Source of the DNA: SAR202 cluster bacterium bin90
GTDB taxonomy: Bacteria > Chloroflexota > Dehalococcoidia > Lucifugimonadales > JADFKI01
DNA length: 57,864 nt
Assembly: GCA_002238855.1 (NCBI GenBank)
Contig: MPND01000023.1
Span: 1-57,864, forward strand
Direction of reading: 5' to 3'
Part shown: positions 1 through 9,301 of the stretch, piece by piece
Numbering within the stretch: position 1 is the first letter of the stretch
Layout of the letters: each line of letters opens with the position of its first letter
Made by a program: the position numbers and the translations under genes
The notes under the pieces: model-generated
Seen by the model: only the letters and a program-made list of their open reading frames with translations
Database searches by the model: none
What the model was told of the DNA's origin: nothing

Positions 1-183
1 GCGACGACAATCTACGAGTTCGCCGATGGGCCGGTGGCGTATTTCGCCCCGGAAGCGCCCGACTTTGGAGAAGCCAGAGAACTGAAGGATGATGACCTTG
101 CGGCGGCCCGGCGAATCCTAGAAGAAAAGGGAGAGTCGGAAAGGCACGAGCAAAAGCCCTCTCTCACTCGCACACAATGTTGA
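1..183 (+). CDS. 3' end of an unrecognised gene (partial)
   Basis: An open frame runs from the first base to a TGA at 181-183 and gives 60 codons of a C-terminus. The composition is protein-like, with an acidic, Ala-Arg-rich helix (DDDLAAARRILEE) near the end. The start lies outside the window. I do not recognise a family, and a chance open frame cannot be excluded at this length. Confidence 0.4.
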   Translation, partial: ATTIYEFADGPVAYFAPEAPDFGEARELKDDDLAAARRILEEKGESERHEQKPSLTRTQC

Positions 184-361
184 GATTTCGCGCCTCAGCG
201 TAGGTGACCCTGCCGTTGTTGTTGTCGTACATCGAGCGCGGAAATGATAGACTTTCGTGACTTTACGATATTCTTGGTTCCACTACTCAAAAAGTAGGAC
301 GCTATGCAAAGAAATGCCGTAAATCCATTCATCAAACCTTCACCACAAAGGGGCATCTTCC

Positions 362-1900
362 TTGAGCTTCACATCGAAAACCACACTGGTATCATTTCTT
401 GCTGTTGCCGTATTGAGCCTGCTGCTCTTGGCATCCCCTGAGCCGCGCACCGTCATCGCGCAGCAGCCCGACTACACCACACAATGCTCCAACGGCATCG
501 CCGTGCCGAACCCGCAGAGCAATCCCGGCCTGGTCGCAGACTGCGCCGCGCTCCTCGCCGTGAGAGACGCCTTCGCCGCTGACCCGCCCCTCAACTGGTC
601 TCCCGACACCTCAATACATGACTGGGAAGGCATAACCTCAGAGTCAACACTGGTAGGCTCTTACTTTCGGAATAGGGTAGTCAGATTGCGTCTACATAAC
701 GATGGGCTAACCGGCAGCGTCCCGCCTGAACTGAGCAACCTTGCCAATCTGGATGAGTTGGATCTTAGTAGGAATCAACTGACAGGCAGCATACCGCCCG
801 AACTGGGCAACCTTGCCAATCTGGATGAGTTGGATCTTAGTAGGAATCAACTGACAGGCAGCATACCGCCCGAACTGGGCAACCTTGCCAATCTGAGGAA
901 GTTGTATCTTAATGAGAATCAACTGACAGGCAGCATACCGCCCGAACTAGGCAACCTTGCCAATCTGTGGATATTGTATCTTAATGAGAATCAACTGACA
1001 GGCAGCATACCGCCCGAACTGGGCAACCTTGCCAATCTGTGGATATTGATGCTAAGTGGCAACCAGTTGACGGGATGCATACCCGTGGCCTTGCGTGATG
1101 TCGGCGATCACGACTTCGGCTCGCTAGGCTTGCCCCTCTGCGACGCGGCAGACACTACACCTAATCCCACACCGCCACCACATCCCACCGCCACGCCACC
1201 GCCTATCGCCACTCCAACACCCACCGCCACGCCCATACCGCCTACCGTTCCCGATGATGTTCTCAACAGACTGGGCGTGATCGAAAGTCTGCTGGCGACG
1301 CTACAAGGACTTATCTCCGCACTGGAGAGCAGAATAGCCGCATTGGAAACGGATGCATCGAGCCCCACGCCGACGCCCGTACCAGTGGTTCCCACACCGA
1401 CACCCATGCAAGGGGAACCTACGCATACACCTGTCGTGCCCACACCGACACCCAACGACAGGTGCATCGATGAGGTCACCAATTCCGCCAGCAATGATGG
1501 CAGCTGGGATGCAGACTGCGAATCGGTCACCAGCCGCCACATGCTTATCGACAGTGGCAGAGGCAACGGCCCTCACTACGCCCTGTATTACACTTTCACG
1601 CTCACCGCACCTGCCAATGTGACGGTCACACTCGATTCCGATGACCAGGACACATTCCTATACCTGCTGGAGGGCAAGGGAACGAATGTCGCCGAGATAG
1701 GGGCGCTGGATATGCGCCACTATAACGACGACCACGGCAACCATCAAGACACCGACGCTTGCGCCAACGACGGCACCCTCGAAGAGTACGACTCATGCAT
1801 AACCAAGTCACTCGCGGCCGGCGACTACACTTTAGAGGCGACTACTTACAATTCACGCGCCACGGGCAGTTTCACACTCACGGTGAGTGGCATAAGATAA
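362..1900 (+). CDS. Secreted leucine-rich-repeat protein with C-terminal PPC domain
   Basis: 512 codons from a TTG start preceded by an AAAGGGG stretch; no nearby ATG would keep the signal peptide. Residues 1-34 form a Sec signal (hydrophobic core around FLAVAVLSLLLLA). After a Cys-containing cap come at least five plant-type LRR units of 24 residues with the core LTGSIPPELGNLANL (about 115-240). Next are a Pro-Thr linker, a short predicted coiled coil (about 300-330), a second Pro-Thr linker, and a final beta-rich domain (about 395-512) like bacterial pre-peptidase C-terminal (PPC) domains. LRRs usually bind proteins or glycans and PPC domains occur in secreted proteins, so an exported binding or adhesion role is likely. 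No enzyme motif is visible. Confidence 0.85.
   Translation: MSFTSKTTLVSFLAVAVLSLLLLASPEPRTVIAQQPDYTTQCSNGIAVPNPQSNPGLVADCAALLAVRDAFAADPPLNWSPDTSIHDWEGITSESTLVGSYFRNRVVRLRLHNDGLTGSVPPELSNLANLDELDLSRNQLTGSIPPELGNLANLDELDLSRNQLTGSIPPELGNLANLRKLYLNENQLTGSIPPELGNLANLWILYLNENQLTGSIPPELGNLANLWILMLSGNQLTGCIPVALRDVGDHDFGSLGLPLCDAADTTPNPTPPPHPTATPPPIATPTPTATPIPPTVPDDVLNRLGVIESLLATLQGLISALESRIAALETDASSPTPTPVPVVPTPTPMQGEPTHTPVVPTPTPNDRCIDEVTNSASNDGSWDADCESVTSRHMLIDSGRGNGPHYALYYTFTLTAPANVTVTLDSDDQDTFLYLLEGKGTNVAEIGALDMRHYNDDHGNHQDTDACANDGTLEEYDSCITKSLAAGDYTLEATTYNSRATGSFTLTVSGIR
750..893 (+). repeat. Tandem 72-bp repeat encoding LRR units
   Basis: Two 72-bp units, 750-821 and 822-893, appear identical base for base and encode two identical 24-residue LRRs. 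The following units up to about 1060 diverge only in the codons for the variable strand positions. Identity at silent sites points to recent duplication or gene conversion within the LRR array. Confidence 0.8.
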
Positions 1901-1909
1901 CGGCCTGTT

Positions 1910-1930
1910 CCCTCTCATTCTGGGAGAGGG
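1910..1930 (+). terminator. Hairpin downstream of the LRR gene
   Basis: CCCTCTC and GAGAGGG form a 7-bp stem with a 7-nt loop ten bases after the LRR stop codon. There is no clear U-tract, so it may be a REP-like dispersed palindrome or an mRNA-stabilising hairpin instead of an intrinsic terminator. Confidence 0.45.
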
Positions 1931-2338
1931 TTATGGGTGAGGGCGAGGTGAACGAATTGAGCCACCATAAGTTCTTCTCTCTGTTCGCTCTGCCAAGACA
2001 GAAGAGTATCCCCTTTCCAAACTCCACAGGCTTCTATCGATCGCCACCCCACTGCTTGGACGCTACGAGCAAAAAGCGTTTCGCAACACAAAGCCGAATG
2101 CAAGAAAATACGGCAATCTGTTGCGTTGAGATCAGGTTGCCGCAAGGCTTATAATCGTCTTGAGCCAGCAGTAATATAGTAGAGCGCCAACTACGAGCGT
2201 CCCCGCCTTCCCTTCTGGGATTCTAAGGCCAGCCATCGTAGTCGCCACGTACTGTCATCCTGTGCTACGAGGTGGAATGCAGTCCACTGACAGTCAATTA
2301 ACGTACCAGAGCCTGGGTAAGTCGCAAGGGAAAACAGC
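1931..2338. other. Intergenic region
   Basis: About 400 bases with no convincing gene on either strand. The short open frames lack ribosome-binding sites and recognisable composition. An AAGGG stretch at its right end serves the gene starting at 2339. Confidence 0.5.
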
Positions 2339-2713
2339 ATGCCCGAAACCGACTCCAACACTCGCCACGATTTCTTCATCAACGACATCGCGCGCGAGGC
2401 CGGCCTCACTCAACGCTTCTGGAACCAAGCCTACTTGAGATTTCTGAAGGAGGCGGAAGGGGATACAAGCGTGCCAGTATTCGATAGGTACGACATCGCT
2501 CGCATCGTCCGAGTCCCCTTCGGCCCCGGAGGCTTTGATGTACTCGTGCGGTGTCAGCCGGACCCGAGGGAGCACAGGATATATCGACTTACGGCGTTTG
2601 CGACCGGTGGTGAGCGACAACCTCTTGAAGTATCCGAGGCATACGATCAACTCAGGGAGGATCGTGCCGCGCTGGTAGAAGCCGTCCTGCTGGATAGCAA
2701 CCGCCGATGGTAG
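2339..2713 (+). CDS. Hypothetical protein, 124 aa
   Basis: ATG start with an AAGGG ribosome-binding site eight bases upstream. The 124-residue product is charged and soluble, with no signal peptide or membrane segment. The N-terminal part (about 8-40) is helical; the middle holds strand-forming segments. It precedes the Uma2-type nuclease gene by about 90 bases on the same strand and may be co-transcribed. I do not recognise the family. Confidence 0.5.
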   Translation: MPETDSNTRHDFFINDIAREAGLTQRFWNQAYLRFLKEAEGDTSVPVFDRYDIARIVRVPFGPGGFDVLVRCQPDPREHRIYRLTAFATGGERQPLEVSEAYDQLREDRAALVEAVLLDSNRRW

Positions 2714-2800
2714 TGAGCGTGCCAGCCTTCACTCTTGAGTTGAAGTCCCCTCATCGCATATTTCGTCTGTGGTAGAATCGGACTGAGCAAGGAGAAGTTC

Positions 2801-3592
2801 ATGACTACCAGGTCCGCTCCCGCCATAGTCTATCCCGAAACGGACGGTATGCCATTGCCTGACGGAGAGTACCAAGCGCCGATCTACCGCAGGATAGTGC
2901 GCGACCTTGACGACCATTTCAGCGAAGTCCCGGGCGTCAACGTGAACGGCGACACCTTCATCTACTACGTCGAGGGCAACCCCCGCCGCTCGTTCTCTCC
3001 TGACTGCTACGTGGTGTTCGGGCTGACGGAGGCCGCTCTCCATTCGCTGTCGCTTCAGGGGAACAACACTTATCTGCTGTGGGAGGTTGGCAAGGCACCT
3101 GACTTCATCCTGGAGATAGGTTCTCCGAGCACGGCTGCGACTGATATGGGTAGAAAGCGCGAGTTGTACGCCGAGCTTGGCGTTGCGGAGTACTGGCGGT
3201 TTGACGCCACGGGTGGAGAGTTCTACGGCGAGCCTCTGGTGGGTGAGCGCCTGGTGGACGGAGAGTACCGCCGTCTGGAGATGCGCCGTGAGGATGATGG
3301 TCGGGTGTGGACGCACAGTGAGGCACTGAGCCTGGACTTGTGGTGGACGGACGGAGACTTGCGCTTCTGGGACCCTGCTGCGGAGAGCTGGCTTCTGAGG
3401 CGAGAGGAGGAGCGTGCAAGGGCGGAGGAAGAGCGGGGCGGTCGTCTGGCTGCTCAGGCCCGTGCCGAAGAAGAGCGGAGCGGCCGTCTGGCTGCTGAGA
3501 GTCGCGCCGAAGAGGAAGAAACTGCTCGCCTGGCTGCCGAGGCTCGTATGGCCGAGCTTGAGGCCGAGCTTCGACGCCTGTGTGGCGAGTAG
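2801..3592 (+). CDS. Uma2-family (DUF820) PD-(D/E)XK nuclease-like protein with coiled-coil tail
   Basis: 263 codons, ATG preceded by AAGGAG. The first 190 residues have the Uma2/DUF820 layout: an early LPDGEYQ segment, SPDCYVVFG, then the PD-(D/E)XK-like core in APDFILEIGSPST followed by a downstream D and a K in DMGRKRELYAELGVAEYW. Uma2 proteins are widespread in cyanobacteria and Chloroflexota and are predicted nucleases, but their substrate is unknown. Residues 200-260 are an unusual near-repetitive coiled coil (repeats of RAEEERxGRLAA) that could drive oligomerisation. Confidence 0.85.
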   Translation: MTTRSAPAIVYPETDGMPLPDGEYQAPIYRRIVRDLDDHFSEVPGVNVNGDTFIYYVEGNPRRSFSPDCYVVFGLTEAALHSLSLQGNNTYLLWEVGKAPDFILEIGSPSTAATDMGRKRELYAELGVAEYWRFDATGGEFYGEPLVGERLVDGEYRRLEMRREDDGRVWTHSEALSLDLWWTDGDLRFWDPAAESWLLRREEERARAEEERGGRLAAQARAEEERSGRLAAESRAEEEETARLAAEARMAELEAELRRLCGE

Positions 3593-3867
3593 GACTCTTC
3601 CCTCTCTCGCCTATAGTCCGTTGGACACGCTTCCTCGCCCGCAAAATTCCTCTCAAACCTGATGCAAGGAAATACACGAAAAGCTTGCATCCACGGCCAC
3701 CCTCCCTACCTGGCACACCCCCTTAAGTTGGACAACCTACCACTGATTTGCAAGGATGTATCGGTATAAGTCTTGCGTCAAAAGTCCGGCTGCCCGAATG
3801 ACCACCAGAACCGCCGTGATAAAATCCTAGTGTGAGTCTTTTACGATACCGGTGAGGAAGTTCGGCT

Positions 3868-4266
3868 TTGCTCAGATTGACGGTGACGGGAATCATGCTG
3901 GCCCTGGTGGGCTTGTCTATCATGTCGGGGTTTATGCAGTCCCTAATCGACCGGCCGGCGAATCTGTTCATCTTCAGTGGAATTGCGGCGGCGGTGGTCG
4001 GCGGATCTCCCATGATCTTTGGAGACCTGGTGGGCAGGGTAATCGGAGTGGCGCTGCTGACAACGGGAATTGCCGTTGCCGTGATGGGTGTCGTGATGAA
4101 GGTCGTCCCTCTCCTGTGGTTTTTGCACTGGCTCATCTGGTCTGGTGGAACGGTGATGTTGGTCATTGGGATAATCATGGCCGTCATCGGATTGCTTGGG
4201 ATCGTCAAGGGGAGTGGCAGGCGACGATACATCAAGTACGGCAGGGGTAAGTACATCTACTACTAG
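3868..4266 (+). CDS. Small integral membrane protein, about four helices
   Basis: TTG start with a GAGGAAG ribosome-binding site seven bases upstream; an ATG at 3895 is a weaker alternative. The 132-residue product has about four hydrophobic segments (roughly 5-20, 30-48, 55-75 and 82-112), rich in Gly, Val, Ile and Met, then a basic Tyr-Lys-Arg tail after residue 115 that is presumably cytoplasmic. No known family is evident. It resembles the uncharacterised short membrane proteins common in Chloroflexota. Confidence 0.6.
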   Translation: MLRLTVTGIMLALVGLSIMSGFMQSLIDRPANLFIFSGIAAAVVGGSPMIFGDLVGRVIGVALLTTGIAVAVMGVVMKVVPLLWFLHWLIWSGGTVMLVIGIIMAVIGLLGIVKGSGRRRYIKYGRGKYIYY

Positions 4267-4406
4267 ATGAGTAAGCGCCGAATTACGAAATCAGGCTATT
4301 GCCGGGCCTCCGCTTCTGGAGAGAATGTTGCGCTGAATCAAGGTGTTATCCGGATGACCACACAAGCCGTGGCCCGCCATCGCAGATTCCACAGCAGGGC
4401 ACGGTT

Positions 4407-4559
4407 ATGAAACGCCAGACAAGACGAATCACCGACTGCTCGGACTGCCGCAAGCGCGGATGGTGTTTCCAATTCTTCGAGCAGCGGCCGGATGGAACGC
4501 CTCGTGGTATCTGGCTCTGCAGCGATTGTATCGACAAGCGCCCCGCAGCGTTGCATTAG
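4407..4559 (+). CDS. Putative 50-residue zinc-ribbon protein
   Basis: The 50-codon frame has two paired-cysteine knuckles (CSDC about residues 11-14 and CSDC about 39-42) plus a further Cys between them, spaced as in small zinc ribbons. The ribosome-binding site is weak. It could be a free-standing metal-binding regulator or a chance frame; support is only the Cys pattern and coherent composition. Confidence 0.35.
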   Translation: MKRQTRRITDCSDCRKRGWCFQFFEQRPDGTPRGIWLCSDCIDKRPAALH

Positions 4560-4735
4560 AGCAACTTATGCGATGGGCATGACTTGCAACTGGCGTCAGC
4601 GGCGATTATCACGATTTGTGATGGGAAAGAGCCTGAAAATACCGAGGACCTGCGCCGACCTGCGCGACGGCGGGCCGAGGTGGGCCTACGAATGACAGGT
4701 CCTGCGCGCTGCAGGAGCGTACGGCATCACAAACG

Positions 4736-5401
4736 ATGATAATCACGAATGCGGGCAACACATTCGACGTGACTACTGAATCTTCTGCCGCAATCCCCCG
4801 CCGGCGTAGGCCCCGCGGGCGCTATCCCAAGACGCCCGATGGTGCAGATCCCAAGCGCCAGAAGCGCATACCGGAGTACCTCGAACCCGACGAGGTGAAC
4901 GCCATCATCAGAGCAGCGCCAAACCCAAAGGCGAAGCTGTTGATGCTGGAGCAGTGGCGGGCCGGTCTCCGTGTGTCGGAGGCATTGGTTCTCGAAGTGC
5001 GGGACCTGCCCCTCGACACGCCCAGTCCGACAATCAGGGTGCGATCTGGGAAGGGCGGCAAGACGCGGATGGTGCCGGTGCATCCGGAGCTGCACGGCGC
5101 ACTGGGCAGCGCACTGGCCTACGGGGACATCAGCCAGGGAATAATCGTAGACGCTCACCCGGCGACAGCCTGGCGCTGGGTGCAGGCCGCGGTGAAGCGT
5201 GCCGAGGAACTGGGCGCGATTGTGCCGGGGAAGCGGGTCGGGACGCACACGCTGCGTCATAGCTACGCCCGTCACCTGCTGATGAACGGCATTCCGATCA
5301 ATTACCTCTCCCGCTGGTTGGGACACTCGTCGATCCAGACGACATTGATCTACTTGGAGCTTGTGCCAGATCCGACGGGGAGCTTGGCGATGGTGCCCTG
5401 A
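4736..5401 (+). CDS. Tyrosine recombinase, catalytic domain only
   Basis: 221 codons carrying the whole C-terminal catalytic domain of the phage-integrase family: the first catalytic Arg in AGLRVSEAL, the beta-hairpin Lys in GKGGKTR, the H-x-x-R box in HTLRHSYARH, the second His in LGHSS and the nucleophilic Tyr in LIYLEL. The usual N-terminal core-binding (SAM-like) domain is missing; a basic arm of about 45 residues replaces it. Decayed relatives of this gene lie at 8847-9078 and 15707-16094 on the same strand, so it may be the live member of the family that built this island. It could be active if another protein supplies core binding. Confidence 0.9.
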   Translation: MIITNAGNTFDVTTESSAAIPRRRRPRGRYPKTPDGADPKRQKRIPEYLEPDEVNAIIRAAPNPKAKLLMLEQWRAGLRVSEALVLEVRDLPLDTPSPTIRVRSGKGGKTRMVPVHPELHGALGSALAYGDISQGIIVDAHPATAWRWVQAAVKRAEELGAIVPGKRVGTHTLRHSYARHLLMNGIPINYLSRWLGHSSIQTTLIYLELVPDPTGSLAMVP

Positions 5402-5649
5402 GTCTTAGAGGATGCTACTGCCAAGCCAGACACATCACTGTCAAAGTGGCCTGCATAGAAGACAATTGAAGGCAAAAGCAAGGTCCAGTGCCGCGTAAAG
5501 GAATACCTTGGGATGGACACAGACTGGGATGGACACAGACTATGTAGCCTGCTTCCCAATGTTTCAGGAAAGACTGTCACCAACGCAGTCGCTTCTGGTA
5601 TTTGTCCCTAAGGAGTCGGAAAGTTTGCCTTTCCCGCTAGAACGATCCA

Positions 5650-5901
5650 TTATTCTGACGGGCCCTCTATCACCTTCATTGAAAGTGGAGTTGTTAACTG
5701 GGGAACTTTGAAAGGGGACGGAATAATGTACGCTCTGTCTGGCCTCGGAGGAAATGACATCCCCATATGCTCTTGAATCAATTTCTCGTACGCTTCGTTG
5801 TCAATCCGAAACTGCGGCAAGAGATTCAGGACTCGGTTGGCTTCCGCTTCAGCCTCTTCCTGATTGGGGTGGAACCGTTTGTAGTCGGGAAACGGAAACA
5901 T
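5650..5901 (-). CDS. Hypothetical protein, 83 aa
   Basis: ATG start with a purine-rich GGGGAC stretch upstream. The product has an N-terminal acidic helix rich in Glu and Ala (about 13-27), another helix around residues 35-47 and a Pro-rich tail. There is no signal peptide or membrane segment. It lies downstream of and on the same strand as the UvrD-like helicase, about 210 bases beyond that gene's stop. Family unknown. Confidence 0.45.
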   Translation of the reverse strand: MFPFPDYKRFHPNQEEAEAEANRVLNLLPQFRIDNEAYEKLIQEHMGMSFPPRPDRAYIIPSPFKVPQLTTPLSMKVIEGPSE

Positions 5902-6111
5902 CTGTCCCCAGCCCTCAAATCCTATTGTAAATTCTATTGATGAAATTGAAAGGCTCCTACCGTTTATCGTTCAATCGACGCGGTTGACTTTCCGCGGAGT
6001 TAAGGTCAATACGAGCATGCAACCATATAGAGGACTAGAGAAGAAGGCCGAGGCATCATAAGCACCGCGGTACACCGTCTTCTTATGAGTGTCGGCGTGG
6101 ATTATCAAATA

Positions 6112-8196
6112 CTAGTCGCTAGGCAAGTCCAATTCATTCACGAATGGGCTTATTGCGGCTCCCGTTTTTGTCAACATGATAACTCGTTGCTGTGCCCTTG
6201 TGAAAGCCACATAAAACAATCGCCTTTCTTCCTCAATTCCCCTCTCGCTTTTTGCTTTGCGGTAGTCAGGCCAGACATCTTGAACCGTATCGAGCAATAT
6301 AACTGTCTCAAATTCCTTTCCTTTTGCTCGCCAAGCCGTCATTAGATGTAGTGGCCTTTCCCAAACGCGCAGTGTCGAATTATCCTGAGCGCCCTCCTCC
6401 AAGTCTCGATACTCTTGGATCTGTGCCTTAGCAGTCTCAATTCTGTCGATCAAGTCGTCTGCGTCATACCCCTCGGTCTCCGCAATCTCTGCAAGTTGGC
6501 GTAGAGGCGGATCAGTGTGCCAGATACTTTCCTCTTGTTTATCTAGGTCGAAACGAAGTCCGGCGAATTCTTTGTCAATCACCTCGATAGCCTGCTTGAG
6601 ATCATCTGCACTCAGAAACGCCTGTGCAGTTTTGTGGAGGTCGGTATGGCTCTTCCCACTCAAAGAAGTTCCCGTATAGTCCGCAATAGCTTGGACTGCT
6701 TCGTACGTAGTCCTTGGACGTTCTCGTTGTAGATGTCTCGTCAAATTGGGAGAGTCTCTCCTATTCAATGGAAATCTCTTAATGAGATTGCAGATTGCTA
6801 ATGCGTCATTCACCGCTTGCCCTGGACGAGTCCTGTCAGCAGATCGACTCCAGACACCTAGAAGGTCCGTGAAATCGTCAAACGCTTTGGCGCTGAAGAT
6901 GTCCAAATCGGCGGCAGTCTTGAAAGGAGCGCCATCAGACGCGAAGTAAATCTCGTATGGAATCAGATGACTGCGTCTGTGCCCAATCACAGCGACTTTG
7001 CCAGGGTATTCTGTGTTCCGCACAATGTCAGTCACATATCGCAAACGGTCGCTAATGCTGTCAATCGCCATGACACTGATCTCAGCAGTGCCGGCGTTTT
7101 CGGCAGCTTTCACTTTCTTGATGACTCGATTCTTGTTGTGCGAGATCAGATTTTGGGAATGATTGACTATGTTCGTCGGGGACCTGTAGTTTGTCTCAAG
7201 TTGATAGTCTTTGAATTGAGCACCGAAGTATTGTTGCGGTTGTAGTATGTACTCCGGACTTGCGCCGCGCCACTCATATATGGCCTGGTCATCATCCCCA
7301 ACGATTGTAAGGGTCGATTGATTGCGCTCAACTATGACCTTGATTAACGCCAAATCCAAAGGGTTGATGTCTTGAAACTCGTCAACCAATATGTGGTCAT
7401 ATCGAGCAGCGCCATAGATGTACGGTTTGGATTTTCCGTCAGGCCCAGGAGACCTAAGGTCCAGGTATGACCAATACTTCTGGTCCTCGAAGGTAAAGGT
7501 CGACTGCGCTAATAGGCTAGATGTGGCTTCGCGCCAGAATGTGAAGAATCTGTTGTAGAAGGCTCGATTATCTCCTGATGTCCGACGATTATCGACTCGG
7601 TCATGAGCGTCTAGAATTCCCATTCCGGTGAGTAGTTCGAATTGTTCGTCTATCCGCCAAGATGCGCCCTGCATCTCCAAGTTTCGGATTCGCTCTAAGA
7701 ACTTGTCCATATTAGTGTCAAGGGTATGATCGAAGCCCATTGATTTCAGATTATCCATAACGTCCAAGAGTGTTCGGGCATTCCGTCCACGTGTTGTAAC
7801 AACTGGTTCTATATGCGATTTACCGATCCACACTGGACGCAGCTGGTTGAGTACTGCAAAGTGCCGCTTCGTCCCATTAGTAAGCAATTCGGCATTACTT
7901 ACGCGGTTACTGTTACGAATGCGACGCCAACCGTAGGCATTTAGTGTATTAACCGTGACTCTATCTCGGAGACACTCAAAATCGGGGTCGTTCACTTGAC
8001 GGTCCTTGATCTCCTCAGCAGCCGCGTTTGTGAATGTGATCATTAGGAAGCGCGGATTGCCTGATGCTTGAGATACAAGGCTACGGCAACGATGAAGCAA
8101 TGAAATGGTCTTGCCACAGCCCGCGGGTGCCAATAACCTTATGTTGCTTTCAGTAGATTCACAGAATTGCGATTGCGACATGTCTAATGAGCTCAT
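6112..8196 (-). CDS. UvrD/Rep-type superfamily 1 helicase
   Basis: 694 codons with the SF1A helicase motifs in order: Walker A APAGCGKT (K30), motif Ia MITFTNAAA, Walker B VDEFQDINPLD, motif III VGDDDQAIYEWRGA, motif IV ETNYRSPTNIV, motif V in WRAKGKEFETVILLD and motif VI LFYVAFTRAQQR. It is a bit shorter than housekeeping UvrD/PcrA (about 720-770) and has no C-terminal extension. Such helicases unwind DNA 3' to 5'. It is not next to a GajA-like ATPase-TOPRIM gene, so this is not Gabija as known. It sits alone between the intact recombinase and a decayed one, as mobile cargo would. The start has a GGAAGG sequence 12 bases upstream; a second ATG five codons in is possible. Confidence 0.92.
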   Translation of the reverse strand: MSSLDMSQSQFCESTESNIRLLAPAGCGKTISLLHRCRSLVSQASGNPRFLMITFTNAAAEEIKDRQVNDPDFECLRDRVTVNTLNAYGWRRIRNSNRVSNAELLTNGTKRHFAVLNQLRPVWIGKSHIEPVVTTRGRNARTLLDVMDNLKSMGFDHTLDTNMDKFLERIRNLEMQGASWRIDEQFELLTGMGILDAHDRVDNRRTSGDNRAFYNRFFTFWREATSSLLAQSTFTFEDQKYWSYLDLRSPGPDGKSKPYIYGAARYDHILVDEFQDINPLDLALIKVIVERNQSTLTIVGDDDQAIYEWRGASPEYILQPQQYFGAQFKDYQLETNYRSPTNIVNHSQNLISHNKNRVIKKVKAAENAGTAEISVMAIDSISDRLRYVTDIVRNTEYPGKVAVIGHRRSHLIPYEIYFASDGAPFKTAADLDIFSAKAFDDFTDLLGVWSRSADRTRPGQAVNDALAICNLIKRFPLNRRDSPNLTRHLQRERPRTTYEAVQAIADYTGTSLSGKSHTDLHKTAQAFLSADDLKQAIEVIDKEFAGLRFDLDKQEESIWHTDPPLRQLAEIAETEGYDADDLIDRIETAKAQIQEYRDLEEGAQDNSTLRVWERPLHLMTAWRAKGKEFETVILLDTVQDVWPDYRKAKSERGIEEERRLFYVAFTRAQQRVIMLTKTGAAISPFVNELDLPSD

Positions 8197-8459
8197 AGTT
8201 CGGTGGTTCCTTCCTTTTTAGTTTAGAGATTGCTCATATAGCGGTTAGTACAGAATGCCACCATGAAGTACTCACTTCTTAGCCCTATCAAAAAGCTAAC
8301 CTATGACGACGTTCCCCTCGGTTTCGGTGAAGCACAGCCTGAGCCCCAATCCACCGAAAAGATTGTGAGGATGGCGAGGACGCAAGAAAGTGCTCCGTTG
8401 CCTGTGGGATAATAGTTTGGAATACAACAGGCCGACCCCAAACAAGGGGCACCAAAAAG

Positions 8460-8836
8460 ATGCTACCATGCAACGACCTCGACCGCATCCACAAAGCCTT
8501 CGACGATCCCTGCCTGGTGGCCAATGCCGGGCTGATCCTACCGGTCGCCCTTTCGCGCGAATGGGCCTTGGTGAATTGGCCAATAGCCGCCTTTACCTGA
8601 GGGATGCGCCGGGTCGGGCGAGCCCCGGGGACAATATGCTGACCTTTGTGGCATCGGCGCTAGCCGGCGGAGACTGCATCGATGATGCCGACTCACTGCA
8701 TTGTAGCGGAACCGCACGAGTGCTGGGCTGTACGGTTAAGGCACCGTCCACCCTAGGGACATCCCTGCGCATCTTCCGGTGGGGACATGCAGGCCAGGTG
8801 AACCGGGAACTTCTGTCGCGAGCGTGTTCCGAGGAT
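8460..8836 (+). pseudogene. IS1380-family transposase remnant
   Basis: The frame starting at 8460 encodes FDDPCLVANAGLILPVAL, matching the N-terminus of IS1380 transposases (the FDDxxLVANAGLLLP block). Further on, in another frame, lies GTARVLG followed by VKAPSTLGTSLRIFRWGH, the next conserved block of the same family. Stops and at least one frameshift separate them and the DDE catalytic part is gone. It abuts the integrase remnant that follows. Confidence 0.7.
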
Positions 8837-8846
8837 GCACGCCTCA

Positions 8847-9078
8847 GTGAGACGCGCCGAGGAGCTGGACGCACTTGCGCGAGGGAAACGAGTCGGGACG
8901 CATACGCTGCGTCACAGCTACGCACGGCACCTGCTGATGAACGGCATCTCCATCAACTACTTTGTATGTTGATAAAGAGCTGCAGAGATGTCATTTTGGA
9001 GTTTCGGGGAGAGGGGCGAGTCGCAACTATCTGGAGCTTGTGCCGGACCCGACGGGGAGTCTCGCGGCGGTACTGTGA
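8847..9078 (+). pseudogene. Decayed tyrosine recombinase C-terminus, copy 2
   Basis: Strong nucleotide and protein similarity to the end of the recombinase at 4736-5401: GKRVGTHTLRHSYARH then LLMNGISINY, and the tail YLELVPDPTGSLA. Between these blocks, where the intact gene encodes the second His and the approach to the Tyr (44 nt), there is 66 nt of unrelated sequence. The copy is therefore truncated and inactive. It marks the right boundary of the helicase block. Confidence 0.85.
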
Positions 9079-9301
9079 CTTGCAAAAGAAAATTCAACCA
9101 AGCCTCGCTTTCACAGCTAACACCATTCTGATCGGTTCGTTCCTTCTTGCTCTTACCTACCTTACACTCAGAAGCGATGCCCTTCTAAAATTTCATTCGC
9201 ATTGGAGCCAAAGCATCGCGGGACAGCACCTAATGAAATACTTCTTTAGCCTATTCTGCGGGGTTCTTGCCCCTTGATTAGCGTCCGCCGCGTATGACGA
9301 T

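Noticed and set aside
3852..4250. Alternative 132-codon frame overlapping the small membrane protein
   Set aside because: Its composition is random-like, whereas the frame from 3868 has four hydrophobic helices and a ribosome-binding site.
6112..8196. Calling the helicase GajB of a Gabija system
   Set aside because: No GajA-type ATPase-TOPRIM gene is present on either side.
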